The notes: generated from the sequence alone by a model not told the origin. A DNA stretch of 64,000 nucleotides from G963668605 sp963668605 (GCA_963668605.1 OY764903.1:3844001-3908000), one strand, 5' to 3'; positions 16,121-29,678 are shown, counted from the stretch's first letter. Translations and numbers: made by a program.

Positions 16121-18508
16121 ATGCACTCCTTCAATAACTTGCGACGCATTGTAGCGCTGCTGCTGGCAATCTTGCTGGCATCGCCCGCGCTCCAGGCCGG
16201 CAACAGACGCGCCGACAAACTGTTCAAGGAGGGCCAGGCTGCCGAGGCGAGGCATGAGCTCGAAAAGGCCCTCGAATTGTACGAGAAGGCCTACCTGGCC
16301 GATCCGACCGACACCTCCTACCAGATTGCGATGCGCCGCGGCCGCTACCAGGCCTCGCAGCAGCGCGTCGAAAAGGGCCGCGACTTGCGCAAAGATGGCA
16401 AGTTCGAGGAGGCGCTGAAGGAGTTCCAGAAGGCATACGCGCTGGACCCCAGTTCGAGCATCGCGGAACAGGAACTGCGGCGTACCTACCAGATGATCGA
16501 GCGCGACAGCAAGAAATCGGGAGTGCCCGCTGCCGTGGCTACGAAGCCCGACGAACGCACGTTGACGGCGGCTCAACTTGCCAGGAAAGATCTCGACGAG
16601 CGTGTCGGAACCTATCAGGGCGTTCCGGAGTTGAAGCCGATTTCGCGCCAGATCAGTTCGCTGAAGATGAACAACCAACCCGCGCGCGTGCTCTTCGACA
16701 CGGTGGCGAAACTGGCGGGCATCAATGCGGTTTACGATCCCGACTACCTGCAACAGATGGGCGGCCGCAATTTTTCGCTCGACCTGAACAACACTTCGCT
16801 CGAGGACGCGCTTGACAATCTCGCGCTGCTGACCAAGTCGTATTGGAAAGCGCTCTCGGCGAACACGATTTTTGTGACTCAGGACAATGTGCAGAAGCGC
16901 CGCGATTTCGAGGATCACGTAATCAAGGTCTTCTACCTGCAAAACGTCACCTCGGTGCAGGAGTTGAACGAAGTGGCCACGGCGATCCGTTCCGTCGTCG
17001 AAGCGCGGCGCATGTTCGTCTATAACGCCCAGAACGCGATCCTCATGCGCGGGACCGCGGACCAGGTTGCGATGGTGGAGAAGCTGATCAACGATCTCGA
17101 CAAGCCGAAGTCGGAAGTGGTCGTGGAAGTGATCGTGATGGAAGCCAACCGGGCACGGACGCGCGATCTGGCGCTGGCGCTGCTGTCGGGCGGAACGGCG
17201 GGATTAAAGCTTCCGGTAAGCTTTACCGGGGGCACTGCGACGACAAGCTCCGACGGCACCTCGACGCCGGCAACTTCGAGCAGCGGCGCGATCTCGCTGG
17301 CCCAGTTGGGCAAGCTCAGCGAGAAGGACTTTTCCGTAACCATGCCCAGCGCTCTGTTGCAGGCAATGATGTCGGACCGCATGACGCGCGTGCAGCAGAC
17401 CGCGCAGGTGCGCGCGGTTGACAACGTCAAAGCCGACCTGCGCATCGGCGATCGTTATCCGTATGCCACGGGCAGCTTCCAGTCGGGCATTGGCGGCGTC
17501 GGCGTCGGCGTCAGTCCGCTGGTCAGCACGCAGTTCCAGTTCGCCGAAGTGGGTGTGAACGTCAGCATGTTGCCGAAGGTGCACTCGAACGACGAGATCT
17601 CCATGCACATCGAACTCGAAGTTTCGAGCGTGCGCGACCGCATCGATATCGGCGGCCTCTCACAACCCGTGATCGGGCAACGCAAGATGACGCACGACAT
17701 CCGCGTCAAGGAAGGCGAAATCACGCTAATGGGGGGCTTGATGCAGACGCAGGATATCAAGTCGAGAGCTGGAATTCCGGGCCTTTCGAGCATTCCGATA
17801 CTGAACCAGATTATCGGAACTAACGGAACGGAAAAGAATTCGGGCGAGTTGATGATCGCGCTCGTACCGCACATAGTACGTTCGCCGGAGTACACGGAAT
17901 CGAACCTGAAAGGCATCGCCTCGGGCACGGACCAGAGCATCCGCCTTTCGTATAACCGCTCGGCGCTGCCGTTGGCGCAGACTCCGGCCGCCACACCCGC
18001 GGAGGCGCCGGCCGTGACCGCTCCGGTAACTCCTGCGCCCGAGCCGCCACCCGCGCCGCCCGCCGCGCCGGCTAAACCGCCTGCCCCGCCCGCGCCGCCA
18101 AAACTCGTGCTCACGCCGGCCGCTCAGGAGGCCAAGCTAGGCTCGGCCGTAACCGTCACGCTTTCCATTGAGAATGCGACGGACCTGTTCAGCGCGCCGC
18201 TGCGGCTCAAGTTCGATCCGAAAGTGCTGCGCCTGAATGAAGTCACGCGCGGACCGTTCCTGGGCGGCGACGGCCAGAACGTGATCTTTACGCGCAACAT
18301 CCAGAACGACACGGGCGAGGTCTCATTCAATCTCAGCCGGCTGCCCGGATCGGGCGGACTCAGCGGCGGAGGCGCGCTGGTCACGCTGGTCTTCCAGGCC
18401 GCGGGAGCGGGCGCCGCCAAGCTCTCGGTGACCGACGCACCGCTGCGCAATTCGCAGATGCAGCCGATTGCGACGGCGCCGCCGGAGATCACCGTCACGG
18501 TGAAGTGA
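16121..18508 (+). CDS. Secretin with N-terminal TPRs and C-terminal cohesin domain
   Basis: A 795-residue exported protein: signal peptide (1-26), two TPR-like repeats (about 30-125), secretin N-domains (about 165-320, ISSLKMNNQPARVLFDTVAKL and VIKVFYLQNVTSVQELNEVATAI), and the secretin pore (about 420-600, with DIRVKEGEITLMGGLMQ). A proline-alanine linker (about 625-665) leads to a C-terminal cohesin-type domain (675-795) with FDPKVLRLNEVTRGPFL. It should form an outer-membrane ring for a type II secretion or type IV pilus-like machine. The cohesin fusion is unusual for textbook GspD or PilQ and could bind a partner outside the cell. Two pseudopilin genes follow directly, and the first overlaps its stop. 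Confidence 0.85.
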   Translation: MHSFNNLRRIVALLLAILLASPALQAGNRRADKLFKEGQAAEARHELEKALELYEKAYLADPTDTSYQIAMRRGRYQASQQRVEKGRDLRKDGKFEEALKEFQKAYALDPSSSIAEQELRRTYQMIERDSKKSGVPAAVATKPDERTLTAAQLARKDLDERVGTYQGVPELKPISRQISSLKMNNQPARVLFDTVAKLAGINAVYDPDYLQQMGGRNFSLDLNNTSLEDALDNLALLTKSYWKALSANTIFVTQDNVQKRRDFEDHVIKVFYLQNVTSVQELNEVATAIRSVVEARRMFVYNAQNAILMRGTADQVAMVEKLINDLDKPKSEVVVEVIVMEANRARTRDLALALLSGGTAGLKLPVSFTGGTATTSSDGTSTPATSSSGAISLAQLGKLSEKDFSVTMPSALLQAMMSDRMTRVQQTAQVRAVDNVKADLRIGDRYPYATGSFQSGIGGVGVGVSPLVSTQFQFAEVGVNVSMLPKVHSNDEISMHIELEVSSVRDRIDIGGLSQPVIGQRKMTHDIRVKEGEITLMGGLMQTQDIKSRAGIPGLSSIPILNQIIGTNGTEKNSGELMIALVPHIVRSPEYTESNLKGIASGTDQSIRLSYNRSALPLAQTPAATPAEAPAVTAPVTPAPEPPPAPPAAPAKPPAPPAPPKLVLTPAAQEAKLGSAVTVTLSIENATDLFSAPLRLKFDPKVLRLNEVTRGPFLGGDGQNVIFTRNIQNDTGEVSFNLSRLPGSGGLSGGGALVTLVFQAAGAGAAKLSVTDAPLRNSQMQPIATAPPEITVTVK

Positions 18509-18984
18509 CGCGCATGTCGAGACGACGCCATGGCCGCCGGGGGCTGACGCTGATTGAGCTGATCGTCGCCTTCACTGTCCTCGCGCTGCTCGCCTCGCTG
18601 GCCGTTCCGCTGGCGAAGCAGAAGGTGAGACGCGAGAGGGAGCGCGAGTTGCGCTATGCCTTGCGCGAGATCCGCACTGCTATCGACAAGTATAAGGATG
18701 CCAAGGACGCCAATAAGCTGGGCGCCGTGGAACTCGGAACGGAAGGCTATCCAAAAACGTTGGAGGTGCTGGTGGAGGGTGAGAAGATGGCCGGACAGGT
18801 GGAAGGCAAGATGAAGTTCCTGCGCCGCATTCCAAAGGACCCATTCACCAAGTCCACCGACTGGGGCAAGCGCAGTACCGTCGACGACCCGAAATCCACC
18901 AGTTTCGGCGGACAGAATGTATTTGACGTGTATACCAAGAGCACGGAGAAAGCATCGGATGGCACACCGTACTCGGAGTGGTAG
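18505..18984 (+). CDS. Type II secretion-like pseudopilin (GspG-type)
   Basis: A 159-residue protein with a short basic leader and the prepilin motif RRGLTLIELIVAFTVLALLA: cleavage is expected after the Gly and the Glu lies at +5. The rest (LREIRTAIDKYKDAKD, RIPKDPFTK) resembles GspG-type pseudopilins. It ends in GTPYSEW. The GTG at 18505 overlaps the secretin stop; ATG at 18514 is an equally good start. The protein would be cleaved by a prepilin peptidase and assembled into a short periplasmic fibre that works with the secretin. No ATPase, assembly or peptidase gene is seen nearby, so these must be elsewhere. Confidence 0.85.
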   Translation: MTRMSRRRHGRRGLTLIELIVAFTVLALLASLAVPLAKQKVRRERERELRYALREIRTAIDKYKDAKDANKLGAVELGTEGYPKTLEVLVEGEKMAGQVEGKMKFLRRIPKDPFTKSTDWGKRSTVDDPKSTSFGGQNVFDVYTKSTEKASDGTPYSEW

Positions 18985-19363
18985 GAGCGGTTTCACGCTG
19001 GTGGAGTTGATGATCGTGATGACGATCGTCGCCATCCTGATGTCGATCGCCATTCCGATTTATCAGAAGTCCGTGCAGCGCGCCAAAGAGAGCGTGTTGA
19101 AAAACAACCTCTTCACGATTCGCACAGTGATCGACGAGTACACCTACGATAAGCAGAAGGCTCCTCAATCGCTGCAGGATCTCGTCAACGACGGCTACCT
19201 GCGCAAGGTTCCGGACGATCCAATTACCGGCTCGGATCAGTCCTGGAAAATCGTCATGGAAGATGCGATGACGAGCATGAGCCAGACGGAGCCGGGCATT
19301 TTCGATGTACGCAGCGGATCCGATAAGACCAGTTTGGAAGGCACACCATATTCGGAGTGGTGA
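18959..19363 (+). CDS. Type II secretion-like pseudopilin, second copy
   Basis: A pseudopilin of 134 residues from the ATG at 18959, which overlaps the previous gene by 26 bases. The prepilin motif is RSGFTLVELMIVMTIVAILM, with Glu at +5. The body (LFTIRTVIDEYTYDKQKAPQSLQDLV, KVPDDPITGSD) is related to the preceding protein, and it ends in the same GTPYSEW tail. The two genes probably arose by duplication. An upstream in-frame start exists at 18917, but its extra 14 residues are not typical of a prepilin leader. It should share the fibre with its neighbour. Confidence 0.85.
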   Translation: MAHRTRSGRSGFTLVELMIVMTIVAILMSIAIPIYQKSVQRAKESVLKNNLFTIRTVIDEYTYDKQKAPQSLQDLVNDGYLRKVPDDPITGSDQSWKIVMEDAMTSMSQTEPGIFDVRSGSDKTSLEGTPYSEW

Positions 19364-19422
19364 CGCACGGGCGATTGACGCGCGCGAAAGCAGGGGGTAG
19401 TCTTGAAGATGTGGGAGCTCCC

Positions 19423-19983
19423 ATGACGCGCTATATACCGTCGCGAAACTACCTGTGGGCCGGGGCGGGAGCCTTCGCGCTAGCGGGCGTTTCCGGTTTG
19501 ATCGCGTGGAGTTGGACTCCGGCCGCGCTCCCCATGGGACTTTTCCTGGCCTCGGCGGGACTACTCATCTTCCTGGCGCTGCGCCCCCGCGTTGAAATCG
19601 ATCAGGATGCTTTGCTGATCGGCAAGCGCGTGATCTTGTGGGAAGAGATCAGGCGCGTGGACCGCAGCGGCTGGATCTCTCCGCTCGTGCTGTATCTCAC
19701 GCTCGAAGATGGCAAGCGCGTCATTCTGATCTTCCCCGGCGATCTCGATTCGTCGAACAGCCTGCTGCGCCACATCCGCCGGCACTCGCGCGAGGCACTC
19801 ATCGACGGCGTGCCGTACCGCAAATTCTGGGGTAACGAGGCTCCGGCGGTCGAGCGCCGCACTCTGCCCTCCCCTAAGTACCAGTTGCTTCGTCCCGACG
19901 ACGAGGCTGAGGTGGAACGGCTCTTTCATCAGCTTAAGACCGCTGGACACCTGGACCCCAAGAACACGCCGGACGAGAAGTAG
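19423..19983 (+). CDS. Membrane protein with PH-like domain, unknown function
   Basis: A 186-residue protein from ATG 19423 with two membrane helices near the N-terminus (NYLWAGAGAFALAGVSGLIA and GLFLASAGLLIFLAL). They are followed by a compact beta-rich domain (VEIDQDALLIGKRVILWEEIRRVDRSG) that resembles the bacterial PH-like domains of small membrane proteins. The frame extends upstream to 19357, but that would overlap the pseudopilin and lacks a good start. It lies in the run of rightward genes starting with the secretin; function unknown. The tail (about 140-186) is charged and probably flexible. Confidence 0.6.
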   Translation: MTRYIPSRNYLWAGAGAFALAGVSGLIAWSWTPAALPMGLFLASAGLLIFLALRPRVEIDQDALLIGKRVILWEEIRRVDRSGWISPLVLYLTLEDGKRVILIFPGDLDSSNSLLRHIRRHSREALIDGVPYRKFWGNEAPAVERRTLPSPKYQLLRPDDEAEVERLFHQLKTAGHLDPKNTPDEK

Positions 19984-19986
19984 CCC

Positions 19987-20577
19987 TTGCGCCGCCGAAT
20001 CTTCTGGCTGATCGCGCCACTCCTGCTTGCCGCCGTTGCTGTGCTCACGGCCAACCTCTGGCTCACTGCACTGGGCCGCTTTCTGATCCGCGCCGAAGAG
20101 CCCGTCCACGCGGAGATTGTCGTCGTGCTCGCGGGCGACCAGTACGGCAACAGGATCGTAAAGGGCGCCGAGCTCGTACGGCAGGGCTATGCGCCTAAGA
20201 TCCTGGTGAGCGGGCCAGCCGGGATGTACGGCAACACCGAAGATCAACTGGCGATCGCGTTCGCCGTGCGCCGCGGCTATCCGGGCGAGTGGTTCATTGG
20301 CCTGCCCAACAGATCGCGTTCGACGCGCGAAGAGGCCGACGACGTTCTGGCGGAGTTGCGCAAGCGCGGCATACGGAGCTTTCTGCTGGTCACCAGCGAC
20401 TATCACACGCGCCGCGCCGCAAAGATCTATCGTGAAAAGGTGGGCGGCATCGCATTTCACACGGTCGCCGCGCCGGATGCGGACTTCCAGGCGGAACGTT
20501 GGTGGCGCTCGCGGCAGGGCCGCAAATTCTGGTTCTTTGAGTGGGTCAAGACGATCTCGGACGCCTTCGGCGTCTAG
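19987..20577 (+). CDS. DUF218/YdcF-ElyC-like protein
   Basis: A 196-residue protein with one N-terminal membrane helix and a DUF218 domain: EIVVVLAGDQYGNRIVKGAELVRQG, LVSGPAGMYG, RSRSTREEADDVLAEL and LLVTSDYHTRRAAKIY. The family includes YdcF and ElyC/SanA, which act in envelope and lipid-carrier homeostasis. It starts with TTG three bases after the preceding stop, so it is co-transcribed. The catalytic reaction of the family is poorly known; an envelope role is supported by the neighbouring ABC exporter and GT-C-like gene. Confidence 0.8.
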   Translation: MRRRIFWLIAPLLLAAVAVLTANLWLTALGRFLIRAEEPVHAEIVVVLAGDQYGNRIVKGAELVRQGYAPKILVSGPAGMYGNTEDQLAIAFAVRRGYPGEWFIGLPNRSRSTREEADDVLAELRKRGIRSFLLVTSDYHTRRAAKIYREKVGGIAFHTVAAPDADFQAERWWRSRQGRKFWFFEWVKTISDAFGV

Positions 20578-20584
20578 CTGACTT

Positions 20585-22327
20585 ATGCGCCAAACTCTAC
20601 TCAAATCCTGGCCTTACCTGCGGCGCTACAAGCGCGACCTGGCGTTCGGTTTCGGGGCGCTGCTGCTGAAAGATCTGACAGCGGCGGCCATGCCGCTGCT
20701 GATCCGCAACGGCATCGACGCGATGACCAAGGGACTCGCGTTGCGCACCATCGTTTGGTTCGCGCTCGCCATGGTCGCGATCTCCGCGCTCAAGGGCCTG
20801 TTTCAGTATTGGATGCGCGTGATCATCATCGGCATCTCCCGCGACGTCGAATTCGATCTGCGCAACGATTTATTCCGCAATCTGATCTCGCTCGATTCGG
20901 GTTTCTATTCGCGTTTTCGCACAGGCGACATAATGGCGCGCGCAACCAACGACCTTAACGCCGTGCGCATGATGCTCGGCCCCGGCTTGATGTATTGGGT
21001 GGAAACATCGATCACATTCATCCTCGCGGTCGCCATTATGGCGTCGGTCGATTGGAGATTGACGCTATTTGCGCTCGCTCCCGCACCGCTGGTGAGCGCC
21101 GCCGTGATGTTCTTCGGGCGGCGCATCCACGACCGTTTCGAGGAGATACAAAAAATGTTCTCCGACATCAGCAGCCGTGTGCAGGAGAACCTGGCGGGTG
21201 TGCGCGTCGTGCGCGCCTATGCGCAGGAGGCCGCCGAGATCAGCAACTTCGAAAAGCTCAACCTCGAATACATCGCGCAGAATATCAGGCTTGTGCGCAT
21301 CTCCGGACTCTTCATGCCGCTGCTGCAGGCTCTGATCGGGCTCACGTTTCTGATTCTGCTGTGGGCCGGCGGCGCACGCATGTTGCAGGGCAAACTCACG
21401 CTCGGCGATTTCGTTATGTTCAGCACGTTCCTGACGATGCTGATCTGGCCGATGATCGCGATGGGCTGGGTGGTCAATCTGGTGCAGCGCGGAAAAGCCA
21501 GCCTGTCGCGGTTTCATGAACTGCTGAACGAACGGCCGCTGATCGCGGCGCCCGTCGTGCCGCGCGCGCTGCCCGCAGAGGTACGCGGCGAAATCGAGTT
21601 TCGCAACGTGAGCATGGAGTTCGCCACGGGCAAAGCGCTTTCCGAGGTAAGCCTGCGGATTCCCGCCGGCTCCTCCGCCGCCATCGTCGGGCGCACCGGC
21701 AGCGGCAAGAGCACGTTGATTCACCTGATTCCACGCCTGATCGATCCGACCGCGGGTACGGTCTTGCTCGATGGGATCGATCTGCGCGAGTTGGATCCGC
21801 AGGCTCTGCGCAGCCACATCGGCGTCGTGCCGCAAGAGACATTCCTGTTCAGCGCCACGCTCGCCGAAAATATCGCCTTCGGCGTTCCGGATGCATCCCC
21901 CGAACGCATCCGGAACGCCGCGGAGATCGCTGGACTGCTGGGCGACATTGAGGGCTTCCCCAAAGGTTTTGACACCATTGTGGGCGAACGTGGCGTCACG
22001 CTCTCCGGCGGGCAGAAGCAGCGCACGGCGATCGCGCGCGCGATCCTGCGCAACCCCAGTGTGCTGATTCTCGACGACGCGCTATCGAGCGTCGACACGC
22101 TCACCGAGGAGCGCATCCTGCGCGGCCTCGCCAGCTTGATGGAGCGGCGCACGGCGATCCTGATCTCGCATCGCGTCTCCACCGTGCGGTACGCCGACCG
22201 CATCTTCGTACTCGAAAAGGGCCGCGTCGTCGAACAAGGCACGCACGCCGAGTTGCTCGCCGCCGGCGGCTACTATGCCGGGCTGCATCAGAAACAGTTG
22301 CTCGAAGAAGAATTGGAAGCGATTTAG
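20585..22327 (+). CDS. MsbA-like ABC exporter (fused membrane and ATPase domains)
   Basis: A 580-residue half-transporter. Six membrane helices lie in residues 15-310. The ATPase domain from about 335 has Walker A GRTGSGKSTL (about 368), Q-loop GVVPQETFLFS, signature LSGGQKQRTAIARA, Walker B VLILDDALSSVD and the H-loop ISHR. It should work as a homodimer that flips lipid or drug substrates outward. All catalytic residues are present. It sits between a DUF218 gene and a GT-C-like membrane protein with gaps of 7 and 6 bases, which suggests a shared job in envelope lipid or glycan export, though multidrug export is equally possible. Confidence 0.93.
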   Translation: MRQTLLKSWPYLRRYKRDLAFGFGALLLKDLTAAAMPLLIRNGIDAMTKGLALRTIVWFALAMVAISALKGLFQYWMRVIIIGISRDVEFDLRNDLFRNLISLDSGFYSRFRTGDIMARATNDLNAVRMMLGPGLMYWVETSITFILAVAIMASVDWRLTLFALAPAPLVSAAVMFFGRRIHDRFEEIQKMFSDISSRVQENLAGVRVVRAYAQEAAEISNFEKLNLEYIAQNIRLVRISGLFMPLLQALIGLTFLILLWAGGARMLQGKLTLGDFVMFSTFLTMLIWPMIAMGWVVNLVQRGKASLSRFHELLNERPLIAAPVVPRALPAEVRGEIEFRNVSMEFATGKALSEVSLRIPAGSSAAIVGRTGSGKSTLIHLIPRLIDPTAGTVLLDGIDLRELDPQALRSHIGVVPQETFLFSATLAENIAFGVPDASPERIRNAAEIAGLLGDIEGFPKGFDTIVGERGVTLSGGQKQRTAIARAILRNPSVLILDDALSSVDTLTEERILRGLASLMERRTAILISHRVSTVRYADRIFVLEKGRVVEQGTHAELLAAGGYYAGLHQKQLLEEELEAI

Positions 22328-23875
22328 CACATCGTGTCGCACGGCCGAAAACTGATTCCGCTGATTCTGCTCTACGGACTCGCGAACGCTTTGCTCTACT
22401 GCGGACTGTTGCCGCTTTGGGAGGGCTGGGACGAGCCGTTCCACTACGCATACGTGCAATCGCTTTCCGTGCAGCATGAATTACCGGTGCTGCATCGCAC
22501 ACAGATTTCGCGCGAGATCCGGCAATCGCTGTTACTCGCTCCGGCCAGCCCGGTCGTGCAACACAACATGCCGGAACTAATGAGCTTCGATCAGTTCTTC
22601 GCGCTACCAGCCGCCGAACGTAGCGCGCGCAGACAACGCATCGAGAGCATTCCGCCATCGGAGATGAATGACGCCGATGGTACGCAGGAAAACTACCAGG
22701 CGCATCACGCTCCGCTCGCCTACGCGCTGCTGGCTGTGCCCGATGCCTTGCTCGCACGCACACAACTACTTACGCGCGTCCTGTGGCTGCGAGTGCTCTG
22801 CGGCGCGCTCGCGGTTCTGCTCACGGCGTGGGCCACATTGATTCTCTGCCGCCAGATCAACCTGCCCGACCCATTCCGCGCTGCCGTTCTGTTCTGCATG
22901 TTTTCCTCGCAGGCGTTTTACGCGACCACAGCGCACATCGCGAACGACTGGCTGGCCGTCGTGCTCACTGCATGGCTGCTGGTCGCGCTGATTCACTTCG
23001 CGGAGCAGCCCGCCAGCACACGCCGCACACTCTATGCCGCGGTGTCGCTTGCCATGGGACTCCTGACGAAATCCTACTTCCTCGCCTTCGCGCCGTTGGC
23101 GATTGCGGTCTTTGCTGTGCGCCGCGCCAGTCTGCGTGCGATGCTGCTCGCGTCTGCAACAGTCCTGCTGCTCGCCGGACCCTGGTACGCGCGAAACCTC
23201 GCCCTCTACGGAAACTTCAGCGGCATGCTGGAAACCGCATCCACAAGTCCGCTGCACGCTCTTGTCGAAGGTTCACGGCAGGCGCACTGGCTCTCGGCGA
23301 TTCCGTACATGGCACGCACCAGTCTGTGGAGCGGCAACAATTTCTTCATGGGGTTTTCCCGGACGACGCTGCACCTGTTGCTCGCATTGATCGCCGCAGG
23401 AGCGTTACTGTGGCTTTGGCGCGTTCGCCGCGGCTTGCGTCGCGCCGAGGCAATCCTCGCCGGCGGCATCTTGATCTTCTGCCTGGCGCTCGTTTACATG
23501 ACCGCATTGGGTTTCTGGTTTTCACACGGAGCCGAAGCGGGCGCGAAGCCGTGGTACGCGCAAGTCCTACTCGCACCCGTGTTGTGCCTCGTGTTCCTCG
23601 GATGCGCCGGGGCCGGACGCTGGGGGCGCGCCATTGCTGCGTGCATCGTTGGCGTATGGACGTACCTGATCCTGGCGACTTACTACGCCAAGCTTTTGCC
23701 GCTCTACGCCGGCCTCGCCGATGGCCGCACGACTCTGCGCGGATTGATCAAGTGGTACACAGCATCCGGCACTCAGTGCAGCGCGAACCTGCGAACTACG
23801 GCTCTGCTCGCGCCGGAGTGGATCTATGCGCTGCTCGTGCTAATCAGCGTGCTCGCGCTGTCGCTCTGCGTCCTG

Positions 23876-27433
<3,558 letters not shown>

Positions 27434-27445
27434 GTTGAGTCCCAG

Positions 27446-29206
27446 CTAATTGACGGAGGTTCTGTCGTGCCGGATGCGCCCGGCGACATGCAGCGCAAAG
27501 TTGGCCGCGGTGCCGACGACACCCTTGGTGTGCGGCACGCGGTACATCGGCCGCTTCATCTCGGGATGCGCCTCGACATACGCGCGGCACTCGTTGAGAG
27601 TGACGCCGCCCTGTTCGAGAGCTTGCTGGAATTCGAGCTTGGCCTTGTTCTTGGCCTCACCCAGCGCCATCTGCACACGGCTATGAGCGTTGATTTCGCC
27701 TTCGCCCGAAGTCTCGACGGGCAGGTAGATCATGTCCTTGTACGCGGAAACCACGGCGGCCTGCGCACCGTCGGATTGCGTCGAAGGCATGCAGCCGAAT
27801 GGCTTCACCGAGAGCACCATGTGCGCCAGGTCTTTGTTCGAATAGTAGATATTCTTGGCCACTTCGAGATGGCCTTCGCCGCCGCCTGCGCGCGAATTGT
27901 AGAACGGATGGCCCAGGCGCTGCAGCTCATACTGATCGACCAGATTGTGCGCCAGCCCACCCATGGCCTCGATGATGCGCGAGTACTCGCGTTTGAAGAT
28001 CGCCTCAGCCAGCTTGAGCTTGGCAATCTTATTGCGGAAGCTCCACTCAATCTTGGCCCGCTTGTCGAGGCGCCATATCGGCGGCAGAATCGCGCCTTCT
28101 TCCAGTCCTTTCTGATCCTTGTAGCGCTGGATGACCTGGTGGATCATGTACGTGATCCACGTGCCAATCGGCTCGACGACAACCTGTGCGCCCTCGCGCT
28201 CCAGGAACTTGAACATATTGAAATTGCCGTCGCCCTCGGTTGTCTGTGCCCAGAACTCGCCAGTGATTTTGACGATCGGCTTGACACGCAGGCGGTCGAC
28301 GTCGACGGAGTTGTACATGTCGCGGCACTGACCGAGAGCGGCGGTATATTCATCGCCCTTGAGCTGGTTGACGAACTTACCCAAGTACTCTGCTGTGTCC
28401 TTGAAACCGGCGAGAAACGGCGCGAGTTCGTCGCCCACCTTCCACGGCTGGCGATGCGCGAAGATATCGTGCATGTGGGCCATCGAGCGCTCCACTGCCG
28501 CATCCATCGCTCCGGCTTCTACTTCGTAGGGACGCAGTTGGTAGGCAACATCATTGAGAATGTCGCCGCAGTTCATGGCGTTCAAAATGCCGAGGAAGAA
28601 GTCGAGGTTCAACTCCAGCCCCGCTTCCGTGTCCGATTGGTTCAGGCCTCCGGACTGCTGAAACAATAAGACACGGAAACCTTCGTAACCCGAATTGCGC
28701 AGGGCCAGCCGGTATTCGGCTTCATACATGCCGAAGCGGCATGGACCGCACGCTCCCGCCGTGAAAAAGACATACTTGTCGATGATCTCTTCCTTCGACA
28801 GGCCCTGCGCCTCCAGCTTTTGGAGGTACTGCACAAGGTTGCCTACCGTGAAGTAGGTCGGGTTACATTGTCCGTTGTTTCCATATTCCTTGCCGAGTTG
28901 GAACGCGGCGACATCCGGCGCCGGCACATTCTCCGCTTTGTAGCCGAGACCTTCCAGCGCGCCGTGGATCAGGCGTTCGTGTTTCCAGGTAAGCCCGCCG
29001 AAGAGCAGCGTCGTGTGTTCGCGTTGTTCGCGGGTAAAGAGTGATTCGGCAGGCCGTTTGAACTGGTGGACCTCCCGCTGCGCCAGACCGGCTTCGCGTT
29101 CCAGACGAGCGCGTTCGTCGGCGATCCGATGCTGGATAATATCTTCATCGGGATGAATTTGAACTAGCCCCCCAGTGGGCTTCGGCTCGATTGCCTGAGT
29201 GCTCAT
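27446..29206 (-). CDS. 2-hydroxyacyl-CoA dehydratase-like protein (HgdB family)
   Basis: A 586-residue protein with the cysteine-containing motifs GNNGQCNPTYF, TAGACGPCRFGMYEAEY, MNCGDIL and KPFGCMPSTQSDG expected for a [4Fe-4S] HgdB/DUF2229-type dehydratase subunit. The start is ATG 29206 behind GAGGAG. It is the first gene of a two-gene operon with the tandem activase. Together they look like the two halves of the large fused activase-dehydratase proteins found in many anaerobes, here split. They would catalyse, or be evolved from, ATP-driven radical dehydration of a 2-hydroxyacyl-CoA. Related proteins of unknown substrate are widespread, so this one should not be named for 2-hydroxyglutarate. 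Confidence 0.85.
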   Translation of the reverse strand: MSTQAIEPKPTGGLVQIHPDEDIIQHRIADERARLEREAGLAQREVHQFKRPAESLFTREQREHTTLLFGGLTWKHERLIHGALEGLGYKAENVPAPDVAAFQLGKEYGNNGQCNPTYFTVGNLVQYLQKLEAQGLSKEEIIDKYVFFTAGACGPCRFGMYEAEYRLALRNSGYEGFRVLLFQQSGGLNQSDTEAGLELNLDFFLGILNAMNCGDILNDVAYQLRPYEVEAGAMDAAVERSMAHMHDIFAHRQPWKVGDELAPFLAGFKDTAEYLGKFVNQLKGDEYTAALGQCRDMYNSVDVDRLRVKPIVKITGEFWAQTTEGDGNFNMFKFLEREGAQVVVEPIGTWITYMIHQVIQRYKDQKGLEEGAILPPIWRLDKRAKIEWSFRNKIAKLKLAEAIFKREYSRIIEAMGGLAHNLVDQYELQRLGHPFYNSRAGGGEGHLEVAKNIYYSNKDLAHMVLSVKPFGCMPSTQSDGAQAAVVSAYKDMIYLPVETSGEGEINAHSRVQMALGEAKNKAKLEFQQALEQGGVTLNECRAYVEAHPEMKRPMYRVPHTKGVVGTAANFALHVAGRIRHDRTSVN

Positions 29207-29678
29207 ACACCGCTCCTCTGTGTTTCAGTCATCGACCTAAGGGTTGTCCCAGGTACCCAGAACCGCTCGTGCGTCTAGTTTCCGGCAGTTCGGAGCGGAA
29301 CGGAACCGGAATGCACGGAACGGGCTGAATCGAGTGTTGGAAAGCACGACAGGTTGGTTGATTGGGGACTGGAGGATCGCCTGCGCGGAGGTGAATCCAG
29401 ACCACAATAATCTGATTCCACCCCGATTACCGCCGGTACTGAGAACCGGTAACTTGTGGAACAGGAATTGAGATCGTCGGGAGGAGGTCTCCTCAGTGTG
29501 GCAACGCAGTCTACCGAAGTCGCTGGGGTACCAGAGCAGGCACAGAGGCAAGGCAGCTATTCGCCGCTCAGGATCAACAGTGCCGGGAGCGCGAGCGACC
29601 GGAGGCGGAAATAGTTCAATTCTCCGAAGATTCCCGTGGAGCGCTCCAAAAACAACGACGAACAGTGGTGAAATCGTC
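29207..29678. other. Intergenic region upstream of the dehydratase operon
   Basis: About 470 bases without a convincing gene on either strand. It is the 3' flank of the group II intron and should contain the dehydratase promoter. One copy of a dispersed GC-rich repeat lies at 29580-29607. A short palindrome (GAGGAG-GT-CTCCTC) lies near 29481-29494. Nothing else is recognised. Confidence 0.4.
29580..29607 (+). repeat. Dispersed GC-rich repeat, copy A
   Basis: On the plus strand it reads GTGCCGGGAGC, then GCGAGCGACCGGAGG. Its inverse matches the copies at 31556-31589 and 48932-48968, which share CTCCGG, then CCCGGCAC. It lies just downstream (on the minus strand) of the intron 3' end, in opposite orientation to the copy at the 5' end. 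Confidence 0.5.
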
